Origin: Longimicrobium sp.
GTDB taxonomy: Bacteria; Gemmatimonadota; Gemmatimonadetes; Longimicrobiales; Longimicrobiaceae
Direction: 5' to 3'
Length of the DNA: 64,000 bases
Assembly: GCF_036388275.1 (NCBI RefSeq)
Contig: NZ_DASVSF010000060.1
Span: 124,001 to 188,000, forward strand
Positions 44,522 to 56,050 of the stretch are shown here, in pieces; within the stretch, counting starts at the first letter, position 1, and the number at the start of each line of letters is the position of its first letter. The position numbers were made by a program, and so were the translations under genes. Below the pieces are notes generated by a model, which was not told the DNA's origin, ran no database searches, and saw nothing but the letters and a program-made list of their open reading frames with translations.

Positions 44522-45688
44522 ATGAAACCTCCCTTCTCCCGGCGCTGGCTCCTGGCCCCGCTCGCCGTCCTCCTCACCGCGCCCGCGGCCCGGGCCCAGG
44601 CGCTGTACGAAATGCAGGACGGCGTGGAAACACGGTGGACCAGCCCCGAGAACCCCACCGGTGCACGCGGCCGCGGCGGAATGGCGGCGGGCGGGCGGAA
44701 GGGGGCGCCCACCATCGCCATTCCCGCGGGGCAGAGCGTGGTGCTGGCGCAGGCGCAGGGCACCAGCGGCACCGTCCGCCGCATCTGGATGACGCTGTGG
44801 GACCGCAGCCCGCAGATGCTGCGCAGCCTGCGCATCGACATGTACTGGGACGGCGCCGCCACCCCGGCGGTCAGCGCGCCGCTGGGCGACTTCTTCGGAA
44901 TCGGGCTGGGGCGGCAGACGCAGTTCGAGTCGGCGCTGTTCAGCAATCCGGAGGGGCGCAGCTTCAACTCCATCGTCCCCATGCCGTTCCGCACGGCAAT
45001 GCGCATCGTGATGACCAACGAGAGCGGCACCGACGTGCCGGAGCTGTTCTACGACGTGAACTACACGGTGGGCGACCGGCATCCCGCGAACATGCTGTAC
45101 TTTCACGCGCACTGGCGGCGTGAGAGCCCCACGCGCCTCAAGCAGGACTACGAGATCCTGCCGCGCGTTTCGGGGCGCGGGCGGTACCTGGGCACCAACG
45201 TGGGCGTGGCGGTGAACCGCGACGAGTACTTCAACACCTGGTGGGGCGAGGGCGAGATCAAGATCTACCTGGACGGCGACACGCAGCATCCCACGCTGGT
45301 GGGCACGGGGACGGAGGACTACGTGGGCACCGCGTGGGGGCAGGGGCGGTACGCGCAGCTGTACCAGGGCTCGCCCATCGCCGACGAGGAGCGGATGCAG
45401 TGGGCCTTCTACCGCTACCACGTGCCGGACCCGGTGTTCTTTCGCCGCGACGTGCGGGTTGCGATGCAGCAGATCGGCTACCTGGCCGACCACAGCCGCG
45501 GCGGGTTGATCCGCACGGGCAAGCGGATCTATCGCGCCGGGGAGGGGATGGTGGAGATGAACCTGGCGGAGAACGGCAAGTTCGAGCGCTCCGACGACTG
45601 GTCGAGCACGGCGTACTTCTACCTGGACCGCCCCGAGAACGGACTTCCCGCGCTGGCCCCGATCGCGGCGCGCACGGCCGGCCTCTGA
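44522..45688 (+). CDS. DUF2961 / glycoside hydrolase family 172-like exported protein
   Basis: A 388-residue protein with a signal peptide (LLAPLAVLLTAPAARA, cleavage near residue 26). The body fits DUF2961, now GH172 (alpha-D-fructofuranosidase and arabinofuranosidase activities known in the family): RIWMTLWDRSPQMLRSLRIDMYWDG, APLGDFFGIG, SFNSIVPMPFRTAMRI, YFHAHWRRE and VGTGTEDYVGTAWGQG, where the Glu of GTEDY is a catalytic candidate. It would act on glycans outside the cytoplasm. It is divergent from the response-regulator gene. Confidence 0.82.
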   Translation: MKPPFSRRWLLAPLAVLLTAPAARAQALYEMQDGVETRWTSPENPTGARGRGGMAAGGRKGAPTIAIPAGQSVVLAQAQGTSGTVRRIWMTLWDRSPQMLRSLRIDMYWDGAATPAVSAPLGDFFGIGLGRQTQFESALFSNPEGRSFNSIVPMPFRTAMRIVMTNESGTDVPELFYDVNYTVGDRHPANMLYFHAHWRRESPTRLKQDYEILPRVSGRGRYLGTNVGVAVNRDEYFNTWWGEGEIKIYLDGDTQHPTLVGTGTEDYVGTAWGQGRYAQLYQGSPIADEERMQWAFYRYHVPDPVFFRRDVRVAMQQIGYLADHSRGGLIRTGKRIYRAGEGMVEMNLAENGKFERSDDWSSTAYFYLDRPENGLPALAPIAARTAGL

Positions 45689-45700
45689 ACCACCGAAAGT

Positions 45701-46105
45701 TCACCGCTTGACGAAGCGGGCAATTCGGGGATCGTCGTCCGGGTTCCGCAGCCGCAGCTCGCCGCGGGAAAAGGTGCCCGACAGGATCGACACTCCCTCC
45801 TCGTCCCCGCTCACGATCAGGCGGAGCGTTTCCCCGTCCACCGTGTAGCGCCCGGTGACGGCGTGCGCGGCCCAGGGCGCGTCGGGGGCGCCGGTGGACG
45901 TAGCCATCGTAATGGTGAACTCCCCCGTTTCGTCCAGGGTGATGGTCGAGGCGTGCAGGAACACGCCGGGCTCCGATTCCACGGGTGGCGGCCTGCCGTC
46001 CAGGTCCACGAACCTGTACGTGCCCTCCGGCCCGCCGGAGCCTGGCTGCAGGCTGGCGCATGCGGAGGTGCAGAACAGAACGAGCAGCAGGACCAATGCG
46101 CGCAT
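45701..46105 (-). CDS. Small lipoprotein of unknown function
   Basis: A 134-residue protein starting MRALVLLLVLFCTSACAS, a lipoprotein signal with Cys16. The mature part is mostly beta-strand-like (GTYRFVDLDGRPPPVESEPGVFLHASTITLDETGEFTITMATSTG...GRYTVDGETLRLIVSG...), resembling lipocalin-like or META-like domains that begin with GTYxxxxxxG, but no firm family call is possible. It converges on the GH172-like gene (12 bp between stops). Confidence 0.65.
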   Translation of the reverse strand: MRALVLLLVLFCTSACASLQPGSGGPEGTYRFVDLDGRPPPVESEPGVFLHASTITLDETGEFTITMATSTGAPDAPWAAHAVTGRYTVDGETLRLIVSGDEEGVSILSGTFSRGELRLRNPDDDPRIARFVKR

Positions 46106-46222
46106 GGGAAAGTTCTCGAGGGAGGTGACAGCTTCGCTCACGATGCCGCCCCTGGCTGGTGATGCGCAAGGACCTCGTGGACCCGCGGCCGCGGCGCTCA
46201 CGTCGGGCATCTAAAGCAGGGC

Positions 46223-46370
46223 CTCACGCAGAGCCGCAGAGACGCAGAAAGAGAAGAAAAGAGAAAAGAAGAAGATGAGCCACACTCTCGAACCCGCATC
46301 GTTATCTCCACTTCTCTTTCTCTCTTTGTTCCTCTCTCTCTCTCTCTGCGGCTCTGCGTCTCTGCGTGAG
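46223..46370. repeat. Long imperfect inverted repeat, purine/pyrimidine-rich
   Basis: CTCACGCAGAGCCGCAGAG (from 46223) and CTCTGCGTCTCTGCGTGAG (ending 46370) are near-complementary. Between them are a purine-rich run (GAAGAAAAGAG type) and a pyrimidine-rich run (CTCTTTCTCTCTTTGTTCC type). The element is far less GC-rich than its surroundings. It lies between two minus-strand genes. From memory, similar CTCTGCG-CTCTGCGTG repeats occur in unrelated bacteria. Confidence 0.8.
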
Positions 46371-46371
46371 A

Positions 46372-46406
46372 CAAAAAGAAGGCCGGCCACCTCGCGATGG
46401 CCGGCC
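46372..46406 (-). terminator. Intrinsic terminator of the M3 peptidase gene
   Basis: On the minus strand the hairpin GGCCGGCCA-N8-TGGCCGGCC (46406-46381) is followed by TTCTTTTTGT (46380-46371). It begins 21 bp after the peptidase stop codon. Confidence 0.88.
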
Positions 46407-46426
46407 ATTCTCATCGCCCTGCGGCG

Positions 46427-48607
46427 TCAGTGGCTGCCGGCGGGCGGCGCGAAGCCGCGCTTGCGCATCAGCGCCTCCACGGCCGGGTCGCGCCCGCGGA
46501 AGCGTCGGTAGCCCTCCGCCGGGTCGATGGTGTTGCCGATGGAAAAGATGTTCTCGCGAAGCCGGCGCGCCACACCCGGATCGTACAGCCCGCCCGGCGC
46601 TTCCAGGAACGCCTCGGCCGCGTCGGCGGTGATCACGTCGGACCACAGGTAGCTGTAATAGCCCGCCGAGTAGCCGTCGCCCGCGAACACGTGCCCGAAC
46701 TGCGGCGTGCGGTGCCGCATCACGATTTCGCGCGGCATTCCCAGCTGCGCCAGCGTCTCGCGCTCGAAGGCGCGCGGGTCGATGTCGGCGGTGCCGGCCA
46801 GGTGAAGCTTCATGTCGATCAGCGCGCTGGCCAGGTACTCCACCGTGGCGAAGCCCTGGTTGAACGTAGCCGCGCGCTTGATGCGGTCTACCAGCTGCTG
46901 CGGAATGGGCTCGCCCGTCTGGTAGTGCACCGCGAAGCGCTGAAGCACCTGCGGCGTGCTCAGCCAGTGCTCCAGCAGCTGCGAGGGGAACTCCACGTAG
47001 TCGCGCGCCACCGCCGTGCCCGAAAGCGACGGATAGTTCACGTTGGACGACAGCCCGTGCAGCGCGTGCCCGAACTCGTGGAAGAGCGTGGTGGCGTCGT
47101 CCCAGGAGATCAGGACGGGCTCGCCCGGCTGCCCCTTCACGAAGTTGGAGTTGTTGGAAACGATGGTGGTGATCTCGCCGGCGTACCGCTCCTGGTTGCG
47201 GTACGCGTTCATCCACGCGCCAGAGCGCTTGCCGGCGCGGGCGTACGGATCGAAGTACCAGAGGCCGATGTGGCGGCCGGAGGCGCGGTCCGTCACCTCG
47301 TAGACGCTCACGTCGGGGTGGTACACCGGCACGTTCTCTACCGGCCGGAAGGCGAACCCGAACAGCTCGCCCGCCACCCAGAACATCCCCTCGCGCAGCT
47401 TGTCGAGCTGCAGGTACGGCTTCACCTGGTTCTGGTCCAGGTCGTAGCGCTCCTTGCGCACCTTCTCGGCATAGAAGCGGTAGTCCCACGGCTCGATGGT
47501 GATGCCGGCGCGCTCGGCGTTGGCAACCGCCTGCATGTCGGCCACCTCCTGGCGCACGCGGGCAACGGCCGGCGTCCACACCGCCTCCATCAGCTGCATG
47601 GCGCGCTCGGGCGTCGCAGCCATGGCGTTCTCCAGCCGCCAGTGCGCGTGCGTGGGGTAGCCCAGCAGGTTGGCCCGCTCGGCGCGCAGCTTCAGGATCT
47701 CGCGGATGATCTCGTGGTTGGCCGTGGCGCCCTCTTCGCCGCGGTTCACGAACATCTTCCACGCCCGCTCGCGCAGGTCGCGGCGAGTGCTGTAGGTGAG
47801 GAGCGGGTCGATGGACGAGCGCGTGTTGTTGATCAGCCAGGCGCCCGGCATGTTGCGGGCGGTGGCCGCGGCCGCGGCGGCGTCGCGCAGCGACTGGGGA
47901 AGCCCCGCCAGCTCGGCCGTGTCGCGCAGGACGATGAACTGGTCGGTCTCGTCCTTCAGCACGTTCTGGCCGAAGTTCGTATACAGCCCGGCCAGACGCT
48001 GGTTGATCTGCGACAGGCGCGCCTTGGCGGTGCCGTCCAGCCGGGCGCCCGCGCGGACGAAGTTGGTGTAGTAGCGCCACGCCAGCCGCTGCTGCTCCGG
48101 CGTCCAGCTGGATTTCTGGGGCGAGTTGTACACGGCCTCGATGCGGCGGAACAGCGCCTCGTTCTGCGTGATCCGGTCGCTGAACGCGGCCAGGCGCGGG
48201 GCCATCGTGCGCTCCACCGACTGGAACTCCGGCCCGTTCATGGTGGAGCTCCACACGCCGTAGATGGTGCTCACCCGGTCCAGCGCAGACCCGGCGCTTT
48301 CCATCGCGGCCAGCGTATTCTCGAAGGTGGGCGCGGCGGGGTTGGCGGCGATGCGGTCGATCTCCGCCATCTGCTGCGCCATCGCCGCTTCCATCGCGGG
48401 TTCGAAGTCCCGCACCCGCACCTGGTGAAAGGGCGGGATTCCGCCGTACGGGCCCGTCCAGTCGGCCAGCAGCGGGTTGCCGGCGGCGCCGGGCATGGCC
48501 GCGGCGGGTTCGGGGGAGATGGTGTCGTTGGTCTGCACGGGGGCGCATCCGGCGGCGGCGGTCGCAAGCACCAGCGCGGCGGTGCGGGAAAACAGGGAAT
48601 CGCGCAT
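46427..48607 (-). CDS. M3-family metallopeptidase (peptidyl-dipeptidase Dcp-like), exported
   Basis: A 726-residue enzyme. The start MRDSLFSRTAALVLATAAAGCAPV is a lipoprotein signal (Cys about 21), so the enzyme is exported and tethered. The thimet oligopeptidase/Dcp fold is present: the zinc site HEFGHALHGLSS near residue 510, with the third ligand in FPSQLLEHW, and the conserved PxWD-type segment ILISWDDATTLF and GYSAGYYSYLWSDVI. It trims peptides, probably dipeptides from C-termini. ATG 48607 is chosen since the signal starts there; 48628 is a weaker alternative. Confidence 0.9.
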   Translation of the reverse strand: MRDSLFSRTAALVLATAAAGCAPVQTNDTISPEPAAAMPGAAGNPLLADWTGPYGGIPPFHQVRVRDFEPAMEAAMAQQMAEIDRIAANPAAPTFENTLAAMESAGSALDRVSTIYGVWSSTMNGPEFQSVERTMAPRLAAFSDRITQNEALFRRIEAVYNSPQKSSWTPEQQRLAWRYYTNFVRAGARLDGTAKARLSQINQRLAGLYTNFGQNVLKDETDQFIVLRDTAELAGLPQSLRDAAAAAATARNMPGAWLINNTRSSIDPLLTYSTRRDLRERAWKMFVNRGEEGATANHEIIREILKLRAERANLLGYPTHAHWRLENAMAATPERAMQLMEAVWTPAVARVRQEVADMQAVANAERAGITIEPWDYRFYAEKVRKERYDLDQNQVKPYLQLDKLREGMFWVAGELFGFAFRPVENVPVYHPDVSVYEVTDRASGRHIGLWYFDPYARAGKRSGAWMNAYRNQERYAGEITTIVSNNSNFVKGQPGEPVLISWDDATTLFHEFGHALHGLSSNVNYPSLSGTAVARDYVEFPSQLLEHWLSTPQVLQRFAVHYQTGEPIPQQLVDRIKRAATFNQGFATVEYLASALIDMKLHLAGTADIDPRAFERETLAQLGMPREIVMRHRTPQFGHVFAGDGYSAGYYSYLWSDVITADAAEAFLEAPGGLYDPGVARRLRENIFSIGNTIDPAEGYRRFRGRDPAVEALMRKRGFAPPAGSH

Positions 48608-48779
48608 TGTGTCCCAGGGTTCGGGCAATCCAGCCCCGGCACGCGGTGCCGGGGTTCAAACAGACGGATACACTAACCGGAAACGTTTCGGCGGGGTAGG
48701 TACGCGGATGGGCCGCGCGCGTTCCGCTCCGCCGTGATCCGGCCGCGGGACGCCGGGAGAAAGCGATGGGGTGGCGGGA

Positions 48780-49094
48780 TCAGGACGCCTCGCGCACCAT
48801 CTGCACGCGGATCCCGCCGCTGGTCCCGTATCCGTACGACGCGTCGCTGAAGGGCACGCATCCGCGCACCGGGAGGACGAAGACCTCGGTGGCCCCCGCG
48901 CGCACCTTGCCCAGCGGGTACACGACGGTTTGCAGGCGGCAGCTCATCTCCACGTCCGCGCCCGAGCCGTTGTACACCCGCGCCGAGGCGAACCCGGCGT
49001 CGGGCGACGCGGTGCGCGGGGAGGCGGCGCCGCACGCGGAAAGCGGCGCCAGGGCCGCGCAGGCAAGGACGAGCATCAGGCGGGGATGGAGCAT
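48780..49094 (-). CDS. Small lipoprotein of unknown function
   Basis: A 104-residue protein starting MLHPRLMLVLACAALAPLSAC, a lipoprotein signal ending near residue 21. The mature part (SARVYNGSGADVEMSCRLQTVVYPLGKVRAGATEVFVLPV) looks like a short beta-rich domain with two further cysteines that might form a disulfide. No family is recognised. It is oriented away from metK, whose promoter lies about 95 bp from its start. Confidence 0.62.
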   Translation of the reverse strand: MLHPRLMLVLACAALAPLSACGAASPRTASPDAGFASARVYNGSGADVEMSCRLQTVVYPLGKVRAGATEVFVLPVRGCVPFSDASYGYGTSGGIRVQMVREAS

Positions 49095-49187
49095 CGGGAA
49101 CTCCCGGCGGGGGTAGAAGAGACAGGTGCCGCAACGACGATAGCGCGCGCGGCGCGCCCGCGAAAGCGCGCCGTTCGCCACGGCCAC

Positions 49188-49216
49188 TTGCGCGATCGGC
49201 CTCTCGGCGCTATCAT
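49188..49216 (+). promoter_or_regulatory. Promoter of the metK leader
   Basis: TTGCGC (49188-49193), 17 bp, TATCAT (49211-49216). Transcription would start about 49223, 14 nt before the SAM-II-like aptamer. Confidence 0.7.
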
Positions 49217-49236
49217 CCCGTCGCGCCTTCACGGGC

Positions 49237-49289
49237 GCCGCGGCGAGTTGTTGCGATTGCTCCGCGTTATAAATGTGCTAAAGCGCTCG
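49237..49289 (+). ncRNA. SAM-II-type riboswitch aptamer upstream of metK
   Basis: The element has the SAM-II layout. P1 pairs CGCGG (49239-49243) with CCGCG (49262-49266) around an 18-nt loop containing GATTGC; the following segment TATAAATGTGCTAAAGC matches the conserved AUAAA...GCUAAA strand of known SAM-II aptamers; CGAG in the loop (49244-49247) can pair with CTCG (49286-49289), giving the expected pseudoknot. It precedes S-adenosylmethionine synthase, a typical target. SAM-II class is known for SAM binding; confirmation needs a covariance-model search. Confidence 0.75.
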
Positions 49290-49332
49290 GGGGGCCCCGG
49301 CGCATTCGCGTTCGGGGCCCCCTTTCGTTTTT
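49290..49332 (+). terminator. Riboswitch-linked intrinsic terminator
   Basis: A perfect 10-bp stem, GGGGGCCCCG (49290-49299) with CGGGGCCCCC (49313-49322), is followed by TTTCGTTTTT. It abuts the 3' end of the aptamer pseudoknot, so SAM binding could favour termination before metK. Most characterised SAM-II elements act on translation, so this expression platform is less usual. Confidence 0.85.
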
Positions 49333-49379
49333 GAGATGACTGGATTCCGGCCTGGCGCGGCAGCGCGCGGGCGGGGCGG

Positions 49380-49475
49380 GCGCTTTGAAGAGACAGCTTG
49401 GCGGGCCCGCCACGTAACGGAAGATCCGCCTAAAGCGTCGCGAGGGCCTGCCCGTCCGGCTGGACGCGCGGGCCC
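49380..49475 (+). other. Second structured segment in the metK leader
   Basis: CGCTTT (49381-49386) can pair with AAAGCG (49432-49437), enclosing GGCGG/CCGCC and CGGA-aga-TCCG pairings, a compact multi-stem arrangement. It is followed by a hairpin GGGCC...GGCCC (49444-49475) with a short TTT. It does not match a riboswitch class I know. It may be a second regulatory element or just GC-rich folding; metK's ribosome site (GCAGGAGAG) follows. Confidence 0.35.
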
Positions 49476-49516
49476 TTTGCGCAATCCCCCAACACTGCTC
49501 TACCGCAGGAGAGCCG

Positions 49517-50662
49517 ATGAGCACCGTGGTTACCGAGACCGAAGCGCCCGCCGCCGTAAGCTATACCTTTACCTCCGAGTCGGTGTCCGAGGGGCACCCC
49601 GACAAGGTGTGCGACTTCATCGCCGACAGCATCCTGGATGCCCACCTGGCCCAGGACCCTGCCAGCCGCGTGGCGTGCGAGGTGCTGGTCAAGGAAGACA
49701 ACGTGGTGCTCGCCGGCGAGATCACCTCGTCCGTGAAGGTGGACTACGAGCAGGTGGTGCGCGATGCCATCCGCGAGATCGGCTACGTCGACGCCGACCA
49801 GCCGTTCCACGCCGACACGGTGAAGATCATCTCCTTCCTTTCGGCGCAGGCGGCCGAGATCGCCCAGGGCGTCGACGAGGAGACCAGCGAGTCCGGCGAG
49901 CAGGGCGCCGGCGACCAGGGGATCATGTTCGGCTACGCGACAGCCGAGACGCCGGAGCTGATGCCGCTTCCCATCCTGCTTTCGCACCGGCTGGCCCGCT
50001 CGCTGGCCACGCACCGCAAGGCCGGGACGGTCGACTGGCTTCGTCCCGACAGCAAGACGCAGGTGTCCGTGGTCTACGAGGGCAACACCCCCGTGGCCGT
50101 CACCGACGTGCTGGTGAGCACGCAGCACGCGGCCGGCGTGTCGCGCGACGAGATCCGCCACCTGGTGGCCACCACCATCATCCCCGAGGCGCTGGGCCAC
50201 TGGTACCACGACGACCTGCGGATCATGGTGAACCCCACGGGGAGCTTCGTGCAGGGCGGCCCCTCGGCCGACGCGGGCGTCACCGGGCGCAAGATCATCG
50301 TCGACACCTACGGAGGCATGGGACGCCACGGCGGCGGCGCGTTCAGCGGCAAGGACCCGTCGAAGGTGGACCGCAGCGGCGCGTACTTCTGCCGCTTCGT
50401 GGCGCGCGAGATCGTCAAGGCGGGGCTGGCCCAGCGCGCCGAGGTGCAGGTGGCGTACGCCATCGGCGTGGCGCAGCCGGTGTCGGTGAAGGTCGACACC
50501 TTCGGCACGGGCGACGCCCGCGCGGCCGCCGAGTACGTGCGCGAGAACTTCGACTTCCGGCCGGGCGCCATCATCCAGCGGCTGGACCTGCTGCAGCCCA
50601 TCTACCGCAAGACCACCAACTACGGCCACTTCGGCAAGGCCGAGCTGCCCTGGGAGCGGTAA
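49517..50662 (+). CDS. metK: S-adenosylmethionine synthase
   Basis: A 381-residue enzyme that makes SAM from methionine and ATP. Signature segments: [40 protein letters not shown] (ATP/methionine loop), [44 protein letters not shown] (catalytic P-loop-like region) and the C-terminal GHFG. It is close to the usual family length. The start has GGAGAG about 5 nt upstream. The leader holds a SAM-II-like aptamer and a terminator, so feedback by its own product is expected. Confidence 0.97.
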   Translation: MSTVVTETEAPAAVSYTFTSESVSEGHPDKVCDFIADSILDAHLAQDPASRVACEVLVKEDNVVLAGEITSSVKVDYEQVVRDAIREIGYVDADQPFHADTVKIISFLSAQAAEIAQGVDEETSESGEQGAGDQGIMFGYATAETPELMPLPILLSHRLARSLATHRKAGTVDWLRPDSKTQVSVVYEGNTPVAVTDVLVSTQHAAGVSRDEIRHLVATTIIPEALGHWYHDDLRIMVNPTGSFVQGGPSADAGVTGRKIIVDTYGGMGRHGGGAFSGKDPSKVDRSGAYFCRFVAREIVKAGLAQRAEVQVAYAIGVAQPVSVKVDTFGTGDARAAAEYVRENFDFRPGAIIQRLDLLQPIYRKTTNYGHFGKAELPWER

Positions 50663-50710
50663 GGACTCACGATGGAAACGGGAGTGGACCCAACGCCGCT
50701 CCCGCGCATT

Positions 50711-50890
50711 GTCATTCTGAAGGAGGCCCCGGGCGGGCAGTAGCGGCCCGGTGCAGGTTCAGCCGGGCCGACTGAAGAATCCGCCACGAGGCTGGCCTGG
50801 TGCGCTCCGGCTGGTGTGTGGCGGATTCCTCAGTCGCTGCGAAGTACGACGCTGGGGTAGGCTGGGCGTGGCCGCTCCTTCGGAATGACA
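50711..50890. repeat. Pair of family A repeats, inverted
   Basis: A reverse unit (50711-50788, TCATTCTGAAGGAGGCC to GACTGAAGAATCCGCCAC) and a forward unit (50814-50890, TGTGTGGCGGATTCCTCAG to TTCGGAATGACA) face away from each other 25 bp apart. The pair occupies the space between metK and the metY leader, so it may also serve as a transcription-end structure. The rest of 50663-50983 shows nothing recognisable. Confidence 0.8.
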
Positions 50891-50961
50891 GACACGCTCG
50901 ACCGGGGCCCCTTCGCGGGGTCCATGCTCTGACGGGCGGCACCGTGCCGCTCGGGACCTGA

Positions 50962-53281
<2,320 letters not shown>

Positions 53282-53285
<4 letters not shown>

Positions 53286-54271
53286 GCCGCCGCGAGCTGC
53301 ACGTTCAGCGCGTCCCCCGGTTCGCGGTGGAGTCGGGTGAGGTGCTGCACGACGTTCGGCAGGCGTACCACCTGGACGGCGCGCTGAACGAGGAGCGCGA
53401 CAACGTCGTCCTCGTCTTCCACGCGCTCACCGGGTCCGCGGACGCGGCGGGCGGATGGTGGACGGAGGTGATCGGCCCCGGCAAGCCGATCGATACCAAC
53501 CGCCACGCCGTGCTCTGCGCCAACCTGCTGGGTTCGTGCTACGGCACCGCGGGCCCGTGGGAGCCGGGGCGCGAGGACTTTCCCCTCGTCACCACGCGCG
53601 ACCAGGCCCGCCTCGTCCAGCTCCTGGTGGACGAACTGGGCATCACGAACGTCGCGCTGGCCGTGGGTGGATCGCTGGGCGGAATGGTGGCGATGGAGTG
53701 GGCCGTCCAGAACCCAGGGCTGGCGGATGCCGTCGTCGTGCTCGCGGCCCCAGCGGCGCACACCGCATCCGCCACCGCGTGGAACCACATCCAGCGGCAG
53801 GCGATCGAGGCCGCGGGGGAGCGCGGGGTGGAGATCGCCCGGATGATCGGGATGATGACCTACCGCACGCCCGGCGAGCAGGCGTCGCGGTTCGGGCGGC
53901 GGCGGGAGGTGGATGGTGGCTGGTCCATCGCCTCGTATCTGGAGCACCACGGTCGCAAGCTGCGCGACCGCTTCGACCCGCGCAGCTACGTCGCACTAAC
54001 CAGGGCGATGGACAGCCACGACGTGGGCCACGGCCGGGGTGGCGTCGCGGCCGCACTGAAGTCCATCCAGGGCCGGCTGATCGGCGTCGGCATTCCCGGT
54101 GACGTGCTGTACAGCGATGCGGACGTGCGGAGCTGGGTCGATGCGGCCGGGGCAGAGTACCGGGAGATCCGCTCTCTCCATGGCCACGACGCGTTTCTGC
54201 TGGAGCCCGAACAGACGGCCGCCATCCTGGCCGAAGCGCTGGAACACGCCGTCCATCTCGTGGAGAGGTGA
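53282..54271 (+). CDS. metX: Homoserine O-acetyltransferase (MetX-type)
   Basis: A 329-residue alpha/beta-hydrolase-fold acyltransferase. NVVLVFHALTGSADAAGGWWTEVIGPGKPIDT and LLGSCYGTAGPWEP are MetX signatures; the nucleophile is the Ser of GGSLGGMVAMEWA (about 131); the C-terminal HGHDAFLLE supplies the catalytic His. The acyl donor (acetyl- or succinyl-CoA) cannot be read with certainty, but the following partner metY uses O-acetylhomoserine. The start overlaps the kinase stop (ATGA). The stop overlaps GTG 54268, an alternative start of hom. Confidence 0.92.
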
Positions 54272-54273
54272 CG

Positions 54274-55554
54274 ATGAGCACTGCACTGAAGATCGCGACC
54301 GCCGACGTCCGCATCCCCTCCGTCGCCCGCGGCCCGCGGGTGGTCCGCGTAGCGCTCGCGGGATGCGGAACCGTAGGCGGCGACCTCGTACGCCTGCTGA
54401 ACCAGGGCGCCGCCGAGATCCGCGCGCGGCACGGCCTGCGCTTCGAACTCGTCCGCGTGCTCGTGGCGCACGGCGAGCGCCCGCGCCCCGGCGAGCTGGA
54501 CCGCGCGCTGCTGACGACGGACGTGGATACCTTTCTCGCCACGGAAGCGGACCTCGTGGTGGAGGCCATCGGCGGCTCTGACCCGGCGCTCCGCATCGCG
54601 CGGGCGACGCTGGCGGCGGGGCGGCGGCTGGTGACGGCCAACAAGGCGCTGATCGCGGCGCACGGGCCGGAACTGGCTGAACTGGCGCGCACCCACCGCG
54701 GGCGGCTGGACTTCGAGAGCGCGGTGATGGGCGGCGTTCCCGTGATCCGCGTCCTGCGCGAGCCCCTGTCGCTGACGGGCATCCGGTCGATCCGCGGCAT
54801 CCTGAACGGAACCACCAACTACATCCTCAGCCGGCTGGAGGATGGATGGACCTTTCCCGCCGCCCTCGCGGAGGCGCAGGCGCGCGGCTTCGCCGAGGCG
54901 GACCCGTCGCGCGACCTGAGTGGCGAGGATGCGGCCGACAAGGTGCGCATCCTGGCGTGGCTCGCCTTCGGCGCCGATCCCGCGCGGCTCGACGTGCGGC
55001 GACGCGGCTTGGGCGACGGCGCCGAGCGGCTGGCCCACGCCGCTCGCGCGCTGGGTGGCGTTGTGCGGCTGGTGGCGGAGACTGCGCGGCTTCCGGAGGG
55101 CGTGGTGGCGAGCGTGGAGCCGGTGCTCGTCGGCACCGCCTCAGAGCTGGGCCGCACGCGCGACGAGGAGAACGCGGTGGTGATCGAGAGCGAGTGGAAC
55201 GGGCGGGTGCGGCTCTCCGGCCTCGGCGCGGGCGGCGCGCCGACCGCGTCGGCACTGCTGGGCGACATGGTGCGCGCCACGGTCCGCCACCGCGCGCCCG
55301 CGGACGGGGGAACGCCGTCCATCCCCGACCGCCGTCCGCACGCCTGGGTCATCGCGGTGGAGCGAGGCCAACTCCCCGAAGCCGCGCTCCGGGCGACGCT
55401 GGACCGCGTGGAGGTAGAGGTGGACCGCATCGTCCGCGGCAAGGGCGTGAGCGTCATGGGGACGCATCCCACGCCGTGGCCGCGCATCGGGCTGGCGGTG
55501 CGGGCGCTGGAGGGGCAGGGGCTGGCCCCGGCGGTGCTGCGGGTCGCGGAGTAG
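54274..55554 (+). CDS. hom: Homoserine dehydrogenase
   Basis: A 426-residue NAD(P)-dependent enzyme reducing aspartate semialdehyde to homoserine, the substrate of MetX. The dinucleotide motif VRVALAGCGTVGGDLV is near the N-terminus; TANKALIAAHGPELAELA, FESAVMGGVPVIRVLRE and IRGILNGTTNYILSRLEDG cover the active site; a C-terminal region of about 100 residues could be an ACT-like regulatory part. ATG 54274 has GGAGAGG 5 nt upstream and is preferred over GTG 54268. No aspartate-semialdehyde dehydrogenase is in the operon, so that step is encoded elsewhere. Confidence 0.94.
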   Translation: MSTALKIATADVRIPSVARGPRVVRVALAGCGTVGGDLVRLLNQGAAEIRARHGLRFELVRVLVAHGERPRPGELDRALLTTDVDTFLATEADLVVEAIGGSDPALRIARATLAAGRRLVTANKALIAAHGPELAELARTHRGRLDFESAVMGGVPVIRVLREPLSLTGIRSIRGILNGTTNYILSRLEDGWTFPAALAEAQARGFAEADPSRDLSGEDAADKVRILAWLAFGADPARLDVRRRGLGDGAERLAHAARALGGVVRLVAETARLPEGVVASVEPVLVGTASELGRTRDEENAVVIESEWNGRVRLSGLGAGGAPTASALLGDMVRATVRHRAPADGGTPSIPDRRPHAWVIAVERGQLPEAALRATLDRVEVEVDRIVRGKGVSVMGTHPTPWPRIGLAVRALEGQGLAPAVLRVAE

Positions 55555-55599
55555 GGGCTCCCACGTACTGATGCGGGCACGGCCTCCTGTGGTGAATGC

Positions 55600-56050
55600 C
55601 GCGGCGCCCCCTATCCCCAACCCTTCCCCCGCAAACTGCGCGGGGGAAGGGAGCCAGCATTGTGAATCAGGGGAGTGCCGGTGGTGAGCTGAGCCTGTAC
55701 CCGGCGCTGGGAGCGGTCGGAAATCGGCCGTGCAGTTCCCGGCTGCCCTCTCCCCCCGGCCCCCTCTCCCGCAAGCGGGCGAGGGGGAGAATTCGAGTAC
55801 GCTTCGGCAGGTGCGGCGTGCGTGCGGTTGAGCCCCGAACGCGGACGCGCGAGCGGCCCGAGTCGGGGCTTTCCGCTGTCCCAGTTGCGGATTCACCCGC
55901 TTTGGAAACGGCCTCTTGGAACTGCACGGGTGCTGCGCGAGGGTGGGTTTCGGTGCGCTACGGACGGTGTGTGGCGGATCCATCAGTCGCCGCGATGTTT
56001 GGTGTGCGGGCGAGTATGCCGGGGTCGCTCCATCGGGATGACAACCGCGT
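55600..56050. repeat. REP-like hairpins and a family A unit between hom and lipA
   Basis: Two REP-like units (about 55616, TTCCCCCGCAAACTGCGCGG; about 55750, CTCTCCCGCAAGCGGGCGAG) and a forward family A unit (55967-56043, GTGTGTGGCGGATCCATCAG to CATCGGGATGACA). The rest of the 740-bp gap 55555-56294 holds no gene; a TATACT at 56090-56095 could be a -10 box for lipA but lacks a clear -35 box. Confidence 0.75.
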
